Origin: Selaginella moellendorffii
Taxonomy: Eukaryota > Streptophyta > Lycopodiopsida > Selaginellales > Selaginellaceae
Direction: 5' to 3'
Length of the DNA: 64,000 nucleotides
Assembly (NCBI RefSeq): GCF_000143415.4
Contig: NW_003314305.1
Location: 1,047,526 to 1,111,525 of the forward strand
Below, piece after piece: positions 24,604 to 36,173 of this stretch (within the stretch, counting starts at the first letter, position 1; each line of letters opens with the position of its first letter). A program made the translations under genes and the position numbers. The notes under the pieces were generated by a model. The model did no database searches. It was not told the DNA's origin and was given only the letters and a program-made list of their open reading frames with translations.

Positions 24604-24653
24604 ATAAGCGCTGAGAAATCCTGAGGTCGAGAGTTCGAACCTCTCTCATCCCA
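24604..24653 (+). pseudogene. tRNA-Met 3'-half remnant
   Basis: The 3' half of an elongator tRNA-Met (ATCCTGAGGTCGAGAG, T loop and acceptor strand to CATCCCA) follows a short unrelated 5' sequence. It is the counterpart of 19570-19643 in the duplicated MurJ block. Confidence 0.7.
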
Positions 24654-24762
24654 TTTTACTCATCCCACAAGCACTTAGACGACTTGGAATAGCAAACCTT
24701 GTCTTTAATAAATGCCCACTTTGGGTACTTGAACCCATTGACTAGAATCTTCTACAAAGTCA

Positions 24763-24815
24763 GTGTTGTTTAGTGGTTAGAATTCCATGTCTCCTTCATT
24801 GAATTCAAATTTTGA
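24763..24815 (+). pseudogene. Possible tRNA-His remnant
   Basis: GTTTAGTGGTTAGAATTCCATG resembles the D-arm-to-anticodon-stem part of the tRNA-His at 8439-8510, followed by a degraded 3' half. It lies about 190 bp upstream of the second dehydrogenase, the same relative place as the intact tRNA-His beside the first. It could instead derive from another tRNA. Confidence 0.4.
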
Positions 24816-24997
24816 AAAAGATTGTAGTTGCTAACTGCTAACCGACAAATCCTTGAGAAGTTCCAGCTTAACAATAGTTTCACGATTAACAATAGTTTCA
24901 CCACAGTTGTCATTTGTCACCAGTTGGAAGCACATGAAGCTAGACCATTAAAATATAAATTATCGCACTTCCAACCACATAGGTATCTTCTTGAGCT

Positions 24998-26151
24998 ATG
25001 GTGGACTCTTGCAATCAGTAAGTGTCTAGAGGAAGTTCTTTCATCACCTGACTAGTCTCTTGGAATGCTCTTCCTGGATCCAAATCTTCAATATAAGATG
25101 GTGGTCTAAAGATACAATTGCTGTGGTGACTGGAAGCAACAAGGGGCTCGGATTTGGCATTGCTCAAGGCCTGGCACTCAAGGGCGTGATGACGGTCCTG
25201 ACTGCCAGAGACGAGCAGAGAGGGTTGGCAGCTCTGAATTCTCTCAAGCAGGATCAAAGGATCAATCCGGCAACACTTCAGTTCCACGTCTTGGACGTGA
25301 GAAGCCCATCATCCATCCAAAACTTTGCTAAATGGATTGAAAATAAGTTTGGTGGCTTAGATATTCTGGTATGTTCGAGGTTTCTCCTTTCTGGCACTAC
25401 TAAATTAATTACAGGTCAACAATGCTGGAATCTCAAGAAATGAGCACTTGGGCAATCCAACAGTGGAGGGTTCCAAGGATGTTATAAGCACGAACTTCTA
25501 TGGAACCCGGATGGTGACCGAGTGCTTACTTCATCTAATGAGATCACAATCTCACCATGGAGCTCGCATCATCAACGTGAGTTCAGCAACAAGCCGGATG
25601 GACGTAAGTCTATATAACTTCAAGCATCTTAACTATCTGGTGCACTTTAGGCTCTTCGAAACCAAACTGTGGTACAAAAGGTTTCCAAGCTCTCAATGGA
25701 AACTTTGGATGAAGTGGTAGGCGAATTTATAGAGGACGTGGAACATGGCCGACTTATAGTAAAAGGGTGGACCGGGATCTTTGGAGCATACGACTACTGC
25801 TTATCAAAGCTTCTTCTGAATGCTTACTCAAGAGTGCTGGCAAGGGATCTCTCTAAACAGGGTGGTAAATTCTTTGTGAATTGCATGTGTCCAGGTCTGA
25901 CTAGCACAGATATGTCAAGGAATAATGGCCATTCGGCTCAAATTGGGGCCGACACTGTCATTTGGTTGGCATTGCTTCCAGCCTCCAAATCTACAACAGG
26001 GCGGTTTTTTTCCAACAGACAAGACGTTGGTTTTGATCACATTCCTCTCTACTTGGAGAAAGGTACTTCTTCAAAGCTTCTGGACGAGTTTGATGAGTGT
26101 ATTAGAACATCTATGCCTCCATTGCATCCTGTGTTTCTCAAAATGTATTAG
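24998..26151 (+). CDS. Short-chain dehydrogenase/reductase, second copy
   Basis: Exons 24998-25017, 25098-25368, 25415-25603 and 25651-26151 join into 326 residues without a stop. Exon 1 gives MVDSCNQWWSKD. The cofactor loop TGSNKGLG, NNAG at the exon 2/3 border and catalytic YCLSK are all intact. Intron positions and phases match the gene at 7101-8261, and most of the sequence is alike, so the two arose by duplication including upstream sequence. They now lie about 17 kb apart on opposite strands. It is probably an NADPH-dependent cytosolic carbonyl reductase; the substrate is unknown. Confidence 0.88.
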
Positions 26152-27475
26152 TTCTAACAATGTCTAAACCAAACCAGAATAGCTTGATGATTGTACTGCT
26201 GATCGCTCAATAAGAAAGAGAACTGACTCAGTTTGCCATTGCTAAAGCAATAGTTTGTTCCCAGCCACCTGTCGTCTCTTCCGGTATGCTTGGTCATTGT
26301 GAAGTGCCGCATAACCTGGTACCTGGCACTATCCAAAGAAAACATTGTATTAGCCAACCGATTCAATGGGAAGCCAAGTGTTAAAGCTATATGGCCCTTT
26401 GTTATTGATTTTGTCACTCAAATGGTGCTAAAAACAAAGCTAGGTGTGTAAAATGAAAGCATTTGAGCAATGTGCTAAGATCTGTGTTATGGCAGAGAAG
26501 CTACAGGGCAAACAAATTTAACCTGAGATGACTCCATTCTCCAAATCAGCACTGTACATTCTCCAAATCAACGCTATATTCTTGTTTGCAAGAGACACTG
26601 CAATGTGTAATGCACACCCACGTTTTTGAGCTTAAGATCTGTAGTAGACATTCACCTCCTGCAGTAGGTCTGTTATAGTGGGTGCTTAGCAGTAGCACCC
26701 ACTGGATGCTACTGCTTACCAAATGTTGCATGTATATAAATGATAATATAAGCACATTTGGTGGTGAATTACGAATAATTTTCTTGAAGTGCTAAATGAT
26801 ATTGTTGATATCAGTTTATCTTCTATTGCTCGACCTATTACCACATACATTTTTGCTCTTTGGGAAGTGATCCTTGTTTAGTGTTTTAAGGATATAATAC
26901 ATGAGGTGTTGCTAATTGAAACCACAACCCATTTCATATAGTGATCTTAGTGCTAAATGATACAAGAGCAATTTGCAAGCAAATAACATTGTATGCTGTA
27001 TAGGAAGCTAAATGGAGATATTTGGAAATTATAAAAGGAAATTTCTTGTTTATCATATTTTTAGCCTAAACTGGTATAGAAAGAAGTTTGCAACCTTTTC
27101 CCAGAAATTCTAGTGGATAGAGTTGTATGCCACAGCTGGCTCACGTAACTCTAGTTTCCATGCTTGTGGTCCATTAATATACTTTGGTCTAGCTGGGCAC
27201 TAAAATACATTTGGTAGCACGCATTATAAAGTGGGTACTATAAAGAACATAAAGGTATGAATATTAGTGAGTGACAACACTTATTAAAAAGTAAAGATGT
27301 CCCAAGAGGTCACATACACTCAAATCCAAGAATGTTGAATTCCATATATCTCAAAAACCTTAAATAATGAAAAAAAAAGGTGCACTCTTATTCATGAACC
27401 TTTCCTAATACCTTTTAAATTAATAAATGATCTTTCAAGTTATTCTTTTTGGTTTCTTACAACTAAACACCCATA
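26152..27475. other. Spacer, no gene seen
   Basis: AT-rich, with short frames only. I find no recognisable family. Confidence 0.5.
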
Positions 27476-27645
27476 ATAAAGAACTATTGCAAGAGAGTGA
27501 AGGGCTTCCTATCAATAATCACTATAATTTTAATTTCAAAAACTTATTTTGATAGGTATTACAAATATTTGAAAGTATCATATCATGTACCTTGCTTGAT
27601 GAGCCTGATCCCAATCTCCTTAAGAAATCAAAGTGTTTATCAAAG
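27476..27645 (-). pseudogene. Protein-kinase N-lobe remnant
   Basis: On the minus strand, FDKHFDFLRRLGSGSSSKV ends in the GxGxxxxV glycine-rich loop of protein kinases. Only this exon-sized piece survives. Related pieces lie at 31340-32110 and 39985-40330, so it marks the edge of a repeated block. Confidence 0.5.
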
Positions 27646-28348
27646 AGAAATTTGCTATACATTCTTTGTTTCACTACTTTGTTGTACCATCTTTAATTTT
27701 AGAAAGGCAATGCATCAAGTAGAGGGAAAACAAAAGGAAATTTCATGTATGAATGCTTAGAGCACTAGACACTCAAAAAAATTATGTGGTTTTTAGCATT
27801 TTAGGAGATTCTAGTGGTAGAATGTAAAAGAATTTTTAATCATGATGGCTCTATTACAAGTTTGACAATACCACGCACATTTTAATGCTTAATCACATTC
27901 ACTCTCAATTTGGATCACAAAGATTATTGAGAAACTTTTTTTATCACACATGCTCAAAGTGTTAAATTTCCTGTAATGAAACCATTCATTAAAATTCACT
28001 ACTTTATGAGACAATGATATAAAATCATTAATAGACTAGACATGTTAGACATACCCAGATCTCGATCTTAAATGTTATTATATTATTTAATATTTAAATA
28101 TTTTTAATTAAAACGATATTCTTATCTATCTTAAAACCAACTTATATAATATTACTTTTTTTATTTCTTTATTTTCATACATTTTAAGCAAATGATAGAG
28201 TTGTGTTCTTTGCACTGATTTATATAATTCTGTACATGTTGATCTTAATTCTCAATGTCATCTTAGATAATTAACACTAATTTAATTTCAAATTAAATTG
28301 AAGAATAGAAAGAGAAAAATATAAAATTTAATATTGAGAATTTTAAAT

Positions 28349-30164
28349 TTATACTATATGAGAATTAAACAACAAAGAATAAGCATATGATGCTTCATGA
28401 CTTCTCGATAGAATCTCTAAAACATGCTGACCAATTCTAGAATTTTGCTTGGAATCCTTATAATTTCTACAAGAAGATAACAAACATGCCCACTCCACAA
28501 CCCCTGGAACATATGGCATTGAATTTATAAGCTCCTCAGCACTATCCAGATAACCCACTCGACACAACAAATCAACCATACATCTGAAGTGCTGATGTGT
28601 GGCTTCAATTTTGTAGTCCAAACCCATTGACATAAAGATTGTCTTCCCAAGCATTAAGTTTCCTTCTCCACTACAAGCAGCTAACACAGAGAGGAAACAC
28701 AGTTGCTCAGGGATATCCACACACTTGAGCAAATCAAACAAAGCAACTGCCTCTTTGCAACACCCAGTGCTAGTATTTGCCCCAATCATCGAGCTCCAAG
28801 CTATTATATCTTTTTCAGGCATTAAATTGAAGATTCTTCTTACTTCTACAAGGTTTCCGCTTCTTTGGTGAGCAGTCAGTAGGCAACTCCATGAAGCTCT
28901 ATTGTGGTCAGGCATCTTGTCAAATAAAGATTTAACTTGGTCAATATGCCCAAGAGCAGCATATCCCGATAACAAGGAATTCCAGCTCCGAATGTTCCAC
29001 TCAGGCATTACATCAAAGACGTGCTTCGCCTCATCGAGTCTGCCATTGTGGATATACCCAGCCAAGATAGCAGACCAAGAAACAAAATTCCTTTCTCTCA
29101 TCCCAAGAAAGATACTTTTAGATTCTTCAAGGTGTCCTGCTTGAGAGAAAGCTGATAGGAGAGCAGTCGAGGATGCAAGGTTGTGCTCGGGCATATTCTC
29201 AAACAAAGTCTTTGACTTGTGTAATTGCCCCTCTTGGGCATATGCTGCAAGAACGGCTGTCCAGGAAACAACATTTGTTTGAGGCATGGCATCAAAAACT
29301 TTTTGTATCATTTCAAGAGAACTGTAACCAGTTAGCAACGCAGTCCAGGAAATAAGGTCATGTTGTGGCATAGAGTCGAAAAGTTCTTGAGTTTTTACTG
29401 GATGCCCATTTTGAGCATATGCTGCTAATATACATGTCCACGAAAGCATATTCCACATAGGCATCTCGTCAAACATGTCCTTTGCCCTGTCAAAAAAATC
29501 ATGCTCCGAGTACGATCCTATCATTGCCGTACAGGACTTCATTGTGGCCACGGGCANNNNNNNNNNNNNNNNNNNNNNNNNNNNNNNNNNNNNNNNNNNN
29601 NNNNNNNNNNNNNNNNNNNNNNNNNNNNNNNNNNNNNNNNNNNNNNNNNNNNNNNNCAAGATGCCCAGATTTGGCATATGCTGAAACAATAGCGTTCCAA
29701 GAGACAAGATCCCACTGGGGCATAGAGTTAAATAATTGGTCAGCTTCAAGCATACATCCGTTTTTAGAATATGCGGTGAGCATTGCATTCCAAGAGACAA
29801 TGTTCTTCTCAGGGATCTCCTGAAAGATTTTCTCCGATTTTTCCAGATGCCCATTCTTGGCATAGGTAGAAAGCATAATCACCCACGAGTGAGCGTCCCG
29901 AGCATGCATGCTATCGAAAACCTCTCGCGAGTTTCTGCTGCCAAATCTCCCAAACATCTCTAGGAGCTTGTTGCAGAGGATGGTGTCATTGGGATCGAAT
30001 GTCTGCGCCCGAATTTCCAGAGCTTGGTGGATCGTCTTGCAGGATTGCATCTCCAGGAACCATTCTCTCCTGCTAGCGAAGGGAGTGTGACAAGCTACAG
30101 TTCTATCCTGGTTTATAAAGGGCATTATACTTGAGCAAAATGCCCCGTTCTTGGCATAAGCCAA
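28349..30164 (-). CDS. PLS-type pentatricopeptide repeat (PPR) protein, interrupted by a gap
   Basis: At least a dozen PPR motifs run the whole length, with typical phrases such as NIVSWNAMLTAYSKNGCM and LVSWNAIVSAYAKSGHL near the N terminus and the WSSMIGA and LSVLAACSGEGNL repeats near the C terminus. A shortened E-type tail follows, and there is no DYW domain. PPR proteins of this class bind organellar RNA, usually for C-to-U editing or processing in plastids or mitochondria. The start may be the ATG of MQSCKTIHQ (inside the frame) and not the first ATG at 30164. A 100-N gap (29557-29656) lies inside, and the frame changes across it because the gap length is nominal. No stop is otherwise seen. 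Confidence 0.8.
29557..29656. other. Assembly gap (100 N) inside PPR gene
   Basis: Exactly 100 N, a conventional placeholder. One or more PPR motifs are probably missing. Confidence 0.99.
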
Positions 30165-30184
30165 AGGTGCTGTTTAAACTGGGA

Positions 30185-31250
30185 TCCTTTCCCTTTTATT
30201 TTCAAGCTAGGGGAATTCTTCAAAAGATATCCTTACCATCCAGGAGAGCGGCTTGTCTCGTGGTTAGAATCCTGTGCATTTGTTGCAGTGTTTGCTGGCG
30301 AAGATCCTCCAAAGAATTATCAGCGAGAAAGAAAGATCGCGGCTCGCGTTACGTACGAACAATGTCAAGCTTTCCCATCGCCATGGCCATTTGTCCCATG
30401 TAGTTCGCTACGTTGGGGGAGTTTCCTAGAGAGCCCGGCAACCAGTGTATCGAGCTTCCATCCCTTGCGAGAGAGCGTCCTCGGCTCGGCCTGCTGTGAC
30501 GACTGCAAATTCCTAAAAGCTGCTGCTCGGTGAGAGGCTCGAGCTGTGGAATCAAAAGCTGGAAACAAAGAAAACCACGGATCAAACATCCAAGCCAAGC
30601 AGATCAAGTATCAAGAGTCAAAATCTGGAAACAAAGAAAACCATCGATCAGTATATGGAAACAAAGACCCAAGCTAAAACAAACTGAAGGACCAAATGAC
30701 CTGAAGCACATAAAACACCTATCGGCGGGAGTTTTCCACATCCCAGAGACGAAGTGGAAGACATCGGCTTTGGCAGCCACGCCTTTAAGGCGGAAGAGTT
30801 CGTCGTAATGCGACATAAAGCCATCGACAAGAACGCGAAGCTTGTTGTCAGCCATGTGTGCTTGCAAGCCGGCTCGGAGCTCGCCAACTTGCCTTTGGTG
30901 TTCTTCCATCCATCGCGCATGTCAAATGCCAAGCACCTAAGGGGAAGAAAAAATCTCGAGATAAACTTTCGGAACTTTAAAAGCTTGGAGCAGCATTGGT
31001 ATTGTTGTTGCTGCCTCCATTTTGATCGCTGACGAGCCTCCAAAGTAAAACCCCTGGAGCAAGCTGGTTTAATTTATTTGTGCTGGACTCTAGTTGTTCC
31101 ACATACGACTCATCCTTAGAAAGCTTTACCATGGAACCTGCATTCCTGTTGGTGTCATGAACAGTGGAAACTATCCTTAAAAGGAAGCAAAACTTTTTCT
31201 ATTGCAAAGAAATCGAGGAGGATTGTTGGAGAAGGCTCCAGCTGTGGAAG
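30185..31250 (-). pseudogene. TGA-type bZIP factor pseudogene
   Basis: Minus-strand blocks match the intact gene at 33592-35263. They are the DOG1-domain exons with LRVLVDGFMSHYDELFRLKG and ADVFHFVSGMWKTPADR, the PNVANYMGQMAMAMGKL segment, and scraps of the 5' exons near 31140-31250. The bZIP exons that carry the DNA-binding basic region are missing. The final exon has a deletion and frameshift (around 30300) and the TLENFVRQ segment is lost. Confidence 0.85.
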
Positions 31251-31339
31251 GAAAAGAAAAAAAAAGGAAGAGCGCGGTACCTTGTATGAATCATATCATC
31301 GATCGTTCACTTTCCACGCGACTTTAATGTTTCCACTTC

Positions 31340-32110
31340 AGTACCAACAGCAGATGGCTCCAAGCTCAGTAACGATGAGACGAGATCTAGAAGAGCTGCT
31401 GTTCTTTGGGAGCGAAGACCTCCACCTTCTTCCCACCCACATTTGCTTCTGGAACAAAGTCACATAGTTTAAGTGTAGCTGGAAGTACGTGGCCATCAGA
31501 CATATAACTTCTTCACGAAGTAGCAAACAGATCTTCATTGTCGCGGTTTTATGTCGAGGTGCAGGACACCGTGTGAGTGTATGTGAGATCCAGACCCGAC
31601 ACAACTTGGCGTATAAAACACCACACTTGAACAAAACCTATGATCTATGAAATGCAAGCTAGAAGTTTGTATGTACCTTGTTCTCGTCAATTGCCTATTG
31701 CAGCATCCAGATAGTTGCGAGAGAGGCCGTCGTCCCATCTGGATGCCATCCTCAAGATTTTACGTTGACTTTGTGTCTCCCTATGAAAGTCTGCTTGCTG
31801 ATCATTTTCATAGCACAGAGCACGTCACGAGCTTCATACACGTTGCGGAAAAAAAGACGAGGATGTTTGATGTCCTGGCTATGGACAATGCGTTCATGTA
31901 CCTTGCTTGACGAGCCTCTCGCAGAAAATCGAAGTGCTTATCAAAGAGAAAGTTGCTAAACGTTCTCTGTTTCACTCAATCTGCTTTATCGTACCATCTC
32001 TTTACCTCTGTACATCGAGTAAGGAAAAAGAAAGAGAGAGGATAAAACCTTTCCGTGGAGCACCGATGACAATGCGTAGTTCTTGGCGTTCTTGGAGATT
32101 CGTGGAAACT
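31340..32110 (-). pseudogene. Decayed protein-kinase gene
   Basis: With frameshifts allowed, the minus strand gives FDKHFDFL, then VYEARDVLCAMKMISKQTF (the AMK lysine strand), then HSHGVLHLDIKP (the HxDxKP catalytic loop), then LKLCDFVPEAN (a degenerate DFG region). Several stops and a lost glycine loop show it is inactive. Confidence 0.6.
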
Positions 32111-32352
32111 GTACTGCTCCATTTCCTCCACCGGCTGCTACTTGAAACTTACGTCAGAATATGCCACAAGAATTCTCTCTGGAACCTAGAATGCTAGAGA
32201 GAACCCTCTATTTTGCAGGGATCCAAGTTCCAAAGTGAGCCATTGGTGATCGAGTGTGTTCTTGGCCCTGAGTTTTTATTGTCTTCCCTGATAATTTACA
32301 TTAAATTTGAGTAGAAATGATTATATGAGAAGGTTTGAACTTGAACAGCAAG

Positions 32353-32658
32353 TTAAAAAAACATCAATAACACAAGAGAAAACACTGAACTCAGAGTTGA
32401 TTTTGTGTATGGTTGTAGCAAAGTATGAAGATCATGGCTTGCTCTGGAAGGGGGACAGTGATTTCCTTCCAGGAGATCCAACCACTGCTGCTGCGAAAGT
32501 CGCTGCTGCTGCTTGATCGCTGCGTGCCAGTCTTTGGAGGGGCATAGCGTGGGTAATGGGAGGAAATTGATGAGGCGGTATTGGATCTTCAGGGGAAGCC
32601 CCGACCAGATGGAAGGATCCAATTTCCTGCTCTTCTTGTCGACCATCCTATTCGGCAT
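32353..32658 (-). pseudogene. Truncated F-box pseudogene
   Basis: The first part matches the F-box of the gene at 38442-39669 (KKSRKLDPSIWS, then LPTLC and SKDWHAAI). The downstream region is cut off after a few degraded residues resembling the WKEFTLPL region, and no kelch- or FBA-like part remains. Confidence 0.8.
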
Positions 32659-32744
32659 ATCATTGTTCTTGCCCTATATTATTCCCTCCCTTAAATAGGC
32701 TTAGTTTCGAAAAGGAAACCTTAGTCTATACAAAACAGCATATT

Positions 32745-33140
32745 CCACATAGTTATTTCGCCAAACATGTACTTTGCCCGCGTACGAGCTTATCATTGCC
32801 GTGCAAGACTTCAATGTAAGTAAAATCTAGCCTTTTCTAGATGCGCTCCGTTCGCCGCGGATGCCCATTCTTGGCATAGCATAATCACCCACGAGTGAGC
32901 GTCCCGAGCATGCATGCTATCAAAACCCTCTCTTGAGTTTTGCAGAGGGTGGTATTCCTGGGATCAAATGTCTGCGCTCGAATTTCCAGCGCTTGGTGGG
33001 TCTTTGTTGCAGGATTGCATCTCCAGGAGCCATTCTCTCCTGCTAACGACGGGATTGTCAAGAGTTCTCATGCAAGCCACGGTTCTATCCAGGGCATTAT
33101 GCTTGAGCAAAATGCCCGCTCTTGAAGAGGTCGCGCCACT
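32745..33140 (-). pseudogene. PPR 5' fragment
   Basis: It matches the 5' part of the PPR gene near 29860-30130 (shared blocks around GCGTCCCGAGCATGCATGCT and CATTCTCTCCTGCTA) in the same orientation, with deletions. It lies between the F-box remnant and the intact TGA gene, as expected from a tandem block copy. Confidence 0.8.
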
Positions 33141-33591
33141 CAAGAATTGCCCCCGTACGTACCCAAAGCCAGAAGATATTCCTTTGAGGCATGCTTTGCA
33201 TGGACGGATAATGTCCGCTTGCAAGCTGGCCACTTCCGTACACTTACAGCTCCAGTCCTCGAGGTAAAGTTATGTATGTGAATCCAAAGCCGCAGACTAC
33301 GGCGTATAGCTGGCTCTACAGTACAAAAGCGAAAAATTCTGGAAAAAAGAAAAACAATTGGAAAGCAAAAACTCGGAGAAAACCAACCAACCAGTTTACA
33401 GTTTAAACAGCTTTTGATATCATACACCCGTGAATCGTGATGTTTTTCCTTTCACGTGAACACTTTGGCTATTTCCTGTGAAGCAAAGCAAAGCAAAGCA
33501 AAAACAATGAAGGAAAAGCATCGCCAGCTTTGAGGAGCTCTTACTTTGTTTATGGAGCCCGCGAAGAACTTCTCTTTGCGATCGAGATACT

Positions 33592-35263
33592 TCACTCCCT
33601 GGGCCGCGCCGACCATAGAGAACTTAGAGCTCGCAGCCTCGCGAAGTAGTCCCCCATCGCAAGGAGCCCCCGAGCGGCTTGTCTCGTGGTTAGAATCCTG
33701 TGCATTTGCTGCAGCGTTTGCTGGCGGAGATTATCTGCCTGCGCCAAAGAATTATCAGCGAGAAAGAAAGATCGCGGCTCGCGTTACCTGGCGAACAAAG
33801 TTCTCGAGAGTTCCGAGCTTTCCCATTGCCATGGCCATTTGTCCCATGTAGTTCGCTACGTTGGGGGAGTTTCCCAGAGAGCCGGCAGCCAGTGTGTCCG
33901 CGAGTGATTGCTGGAGAGCTTCCATCCCTTGCGAGAGAGCGTCCTCGGCCTGCTGTGACGACTGCTGTAAGTTACAAATTCCTAAAAGCTGCTGCTCGGT
34001 GAGAGGCTCGAGCTGTGGAATCAATATCTGGAGACAAACAAAACCATCGATCAGTATATGGAAAACGATGGAAACGAAGACTCAAGCTAAGAAAAAAACT
34101 GAAAGACCAAGTACCTTGAGAAGTTCTGATGGCCTGAAGCCACCCATCCACATAAAACACCTCTCGGCGGGAGTTTTCCACATCCCAGAGACGAGGTGGA
34201 AGACATCGGCTTTCGCAGCAACGCCTTTAAGGCGGAAGAGTTCGTCGTAATGCGACATAAAGCCGTCGACTAGAACACGAAGCTCGTTGTCAGCCATGTG
34301 TGCTTGCAAGCCGGATCGGAGCTCGCTAACTTGCCTCTGGTGTTCTTCCATCCATCGCGCGTAGTCCATGTCAAATGCCAATGCACCTGGGACAAACAAA
34401 AACTCTGATGAGATCAACTTTCGGAAGTTCAGAAGTTTGGACTGACCAGAGTTTGCAGCATTGGTATTGTTGGTGTTGCCTCCATTTTGATCGCTGGACG
34501 AGCCTCCAAAGTAAAACCCCTGCAGATTATTCTATGAGTTTGGAGGAGAAAAATAGATTTCTATGATTGCCTGTTGTCGAGCACGTTGGAGCTCTTGTTC
34601 AAGCTGGTTTAATTTAATTCTGCTGGACTCTAGTTGCTGCACATACGCCTGGACACCACTTCGAAGATTTAGAACTCACTGAAGATTCCTTTTTCTATAG
34701 AAAACACACCTTTTTCCTTAGCCGGCTCTTGCGTGCTGCTTCTCGGTTTTGCGCGAGTCTCCTCAGCGTCTGCAAACAAAGAAACTCGTGAAAACTGATC
34801 CAGCACGCTTAGAAAGCCCTACCTTGGTATCTGCATTCTTGTTGGTGTCATGAACAGTGGAAACTATAGCTGATTTTCCGGCCTTGAAACACAAGCAAAA
34901 CTTTAGCGCATTTCCAAGAGAAAGAGAAAGAACTCCTTGCAAAGAAACTCGAGGAGGATTGGATACCTTTGGGGAAGGCTCAACGTCTGTGGAGTTGTCT
35001 GTAAGTGGACTGGTGTCAGCCATGCAAGGGTTGTCCCAGTTTGTGTTAGCGTTACTGTCGAGCTCCAAGTTCCTATCGGACGCAGCCTTTTGACGCGAGT
35101 AGTAAATCTCGGTCGAGTTCACGCTTGTAATGGACGCGGAAGTTGGCTGTGGATCACACAAACCAAGCAAAGCAAGCGTGAGAAGAAAAAACGAGAGATC
35201 CAAAAGGACGAAATGTACCTTGCTTGATCTAGGAGAATTGGACGGTCTTTGATCTGCAGCCAT
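33592..35263 (-). CDS. TGA-type bZIP transcription factor
   Basis: Short exons join into a TGA factor. The basic region NREAARKSRLRKK (N-x7-R) continues into the leucine zipper AYVQQLESSRIKLNQLEQEL. The DOG1 domain follows, with WMEEHQRQVSELRSGL, then DELFRLKGVAAKADVFHLV, GMWKTPAERCFMWMGG, LEPLTEQQLLGI, NVANYMGQMAMAMGKLGTLE and a last exon ending ARPRE before TGA at 33592. TGA factors bind TGACG (as-1) elements and work with NPR1-type co-activators in defence and redox responses, or in development. I start at MAADQRPSNSP (35263). Exon-like sequence and splice motifs continue upstream to about 35740, so extra 5' exons, coding or untranslated, are possible. A decayed copy lies at 30185-31250. 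Confidence 0.9.
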
Positions 35264-36173
35264 ACCAAAAGGCTGCCAAAGTCACAAACATCACAAAGCT
35301 TAAACAAAGAAGTAGCTATGGAAGGAAGGAAAAGAAACAACGAAGAGAGCATCAGAGCGCAAGTGAGCAGCCATTTAGCAAAGCTTTGCTTGTCCTTCTC
35401 GGTGATTTGTTTGCTCATCACAGCCCAAGAGACTAGAGCTAGCAAAAACAAAGAGAAGAAAGAACTTATAACTTACATCTCTTTCTCACAGTCGTGGTGG
35501 TCTCCAGTCGAGGAAAAATCCCTTCTACAAAACACCACCACTTTAGCGAGAGAGAAGGAAAAATAAAAGAGAAAAATCTCGGCCATGATCCAAATTCCAC
35601 TCACATTGTCTCCTCCATCAACAGGCAGCAAAAGCTCCACCTGGAAAGTAGGATCACACCACAAACGGGCATCAATCAACGAATTCGCCACACATTGCTC
35701 GCTCACCTGCGATTTCCAGCTTCATAGGATCAAACACCGATCAAACACGCCATCGCCGCGACACGGGAGAAAGAAAGCGCGCAAGAACCCTACTGCCCAG
35801 CCCCTAGGACGAGGGCGCCAGAGAGAATCCCATCTCCCATCCCCTCGGCATTGGAGAGGGAGAACGCTTGTTCTTCGCAGAGGCTATAGAGCTACTCTGG
35901 CTCCACTGGCTATGGAGGCAGCCCTCCATAATGCCATGCCATGCCCATCCATGGGTCCAGCATACATACATACTCATACCCATACATCCATGCACTTAAT
36001 GGCGCCAGCATTAATGGGTGGCCCTAGACAATGACACGTGGTAGCAAATCGCTGAAAGTGACGTGGCGACTATGACATGGTCCGAGAGATTCGAGATTCT
36101 TTTTCCCCAGGAATTTCGTACGGGCTTTTTAGGAATAAGGATAAGTGGCGAATATTCTGTCCCTTTTTTGGCG
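35264..36173. other. Region between divergent TGA and TH1 genes
   Basis: The left half (to about 35740) has splice-like sites on the minus strand and probably belongs to the 5' end of the TGA gene. The right half, with CATACATA simple sequence near 35960, should contain the promoters of both genes. The open plus-strand frame at 35585-36034 has biased, low-complexity composition and no recognisable motif. Confidence 0.45.

Noticed and set aside
35585-36034. 149-codon plus-strand frame
   Set aside because: Basic, Pro/His-rich low-complexity translation between two divergent genes. Minus-strand splice-like sites suggest the left part belongs to the TGA gene's 5' end.
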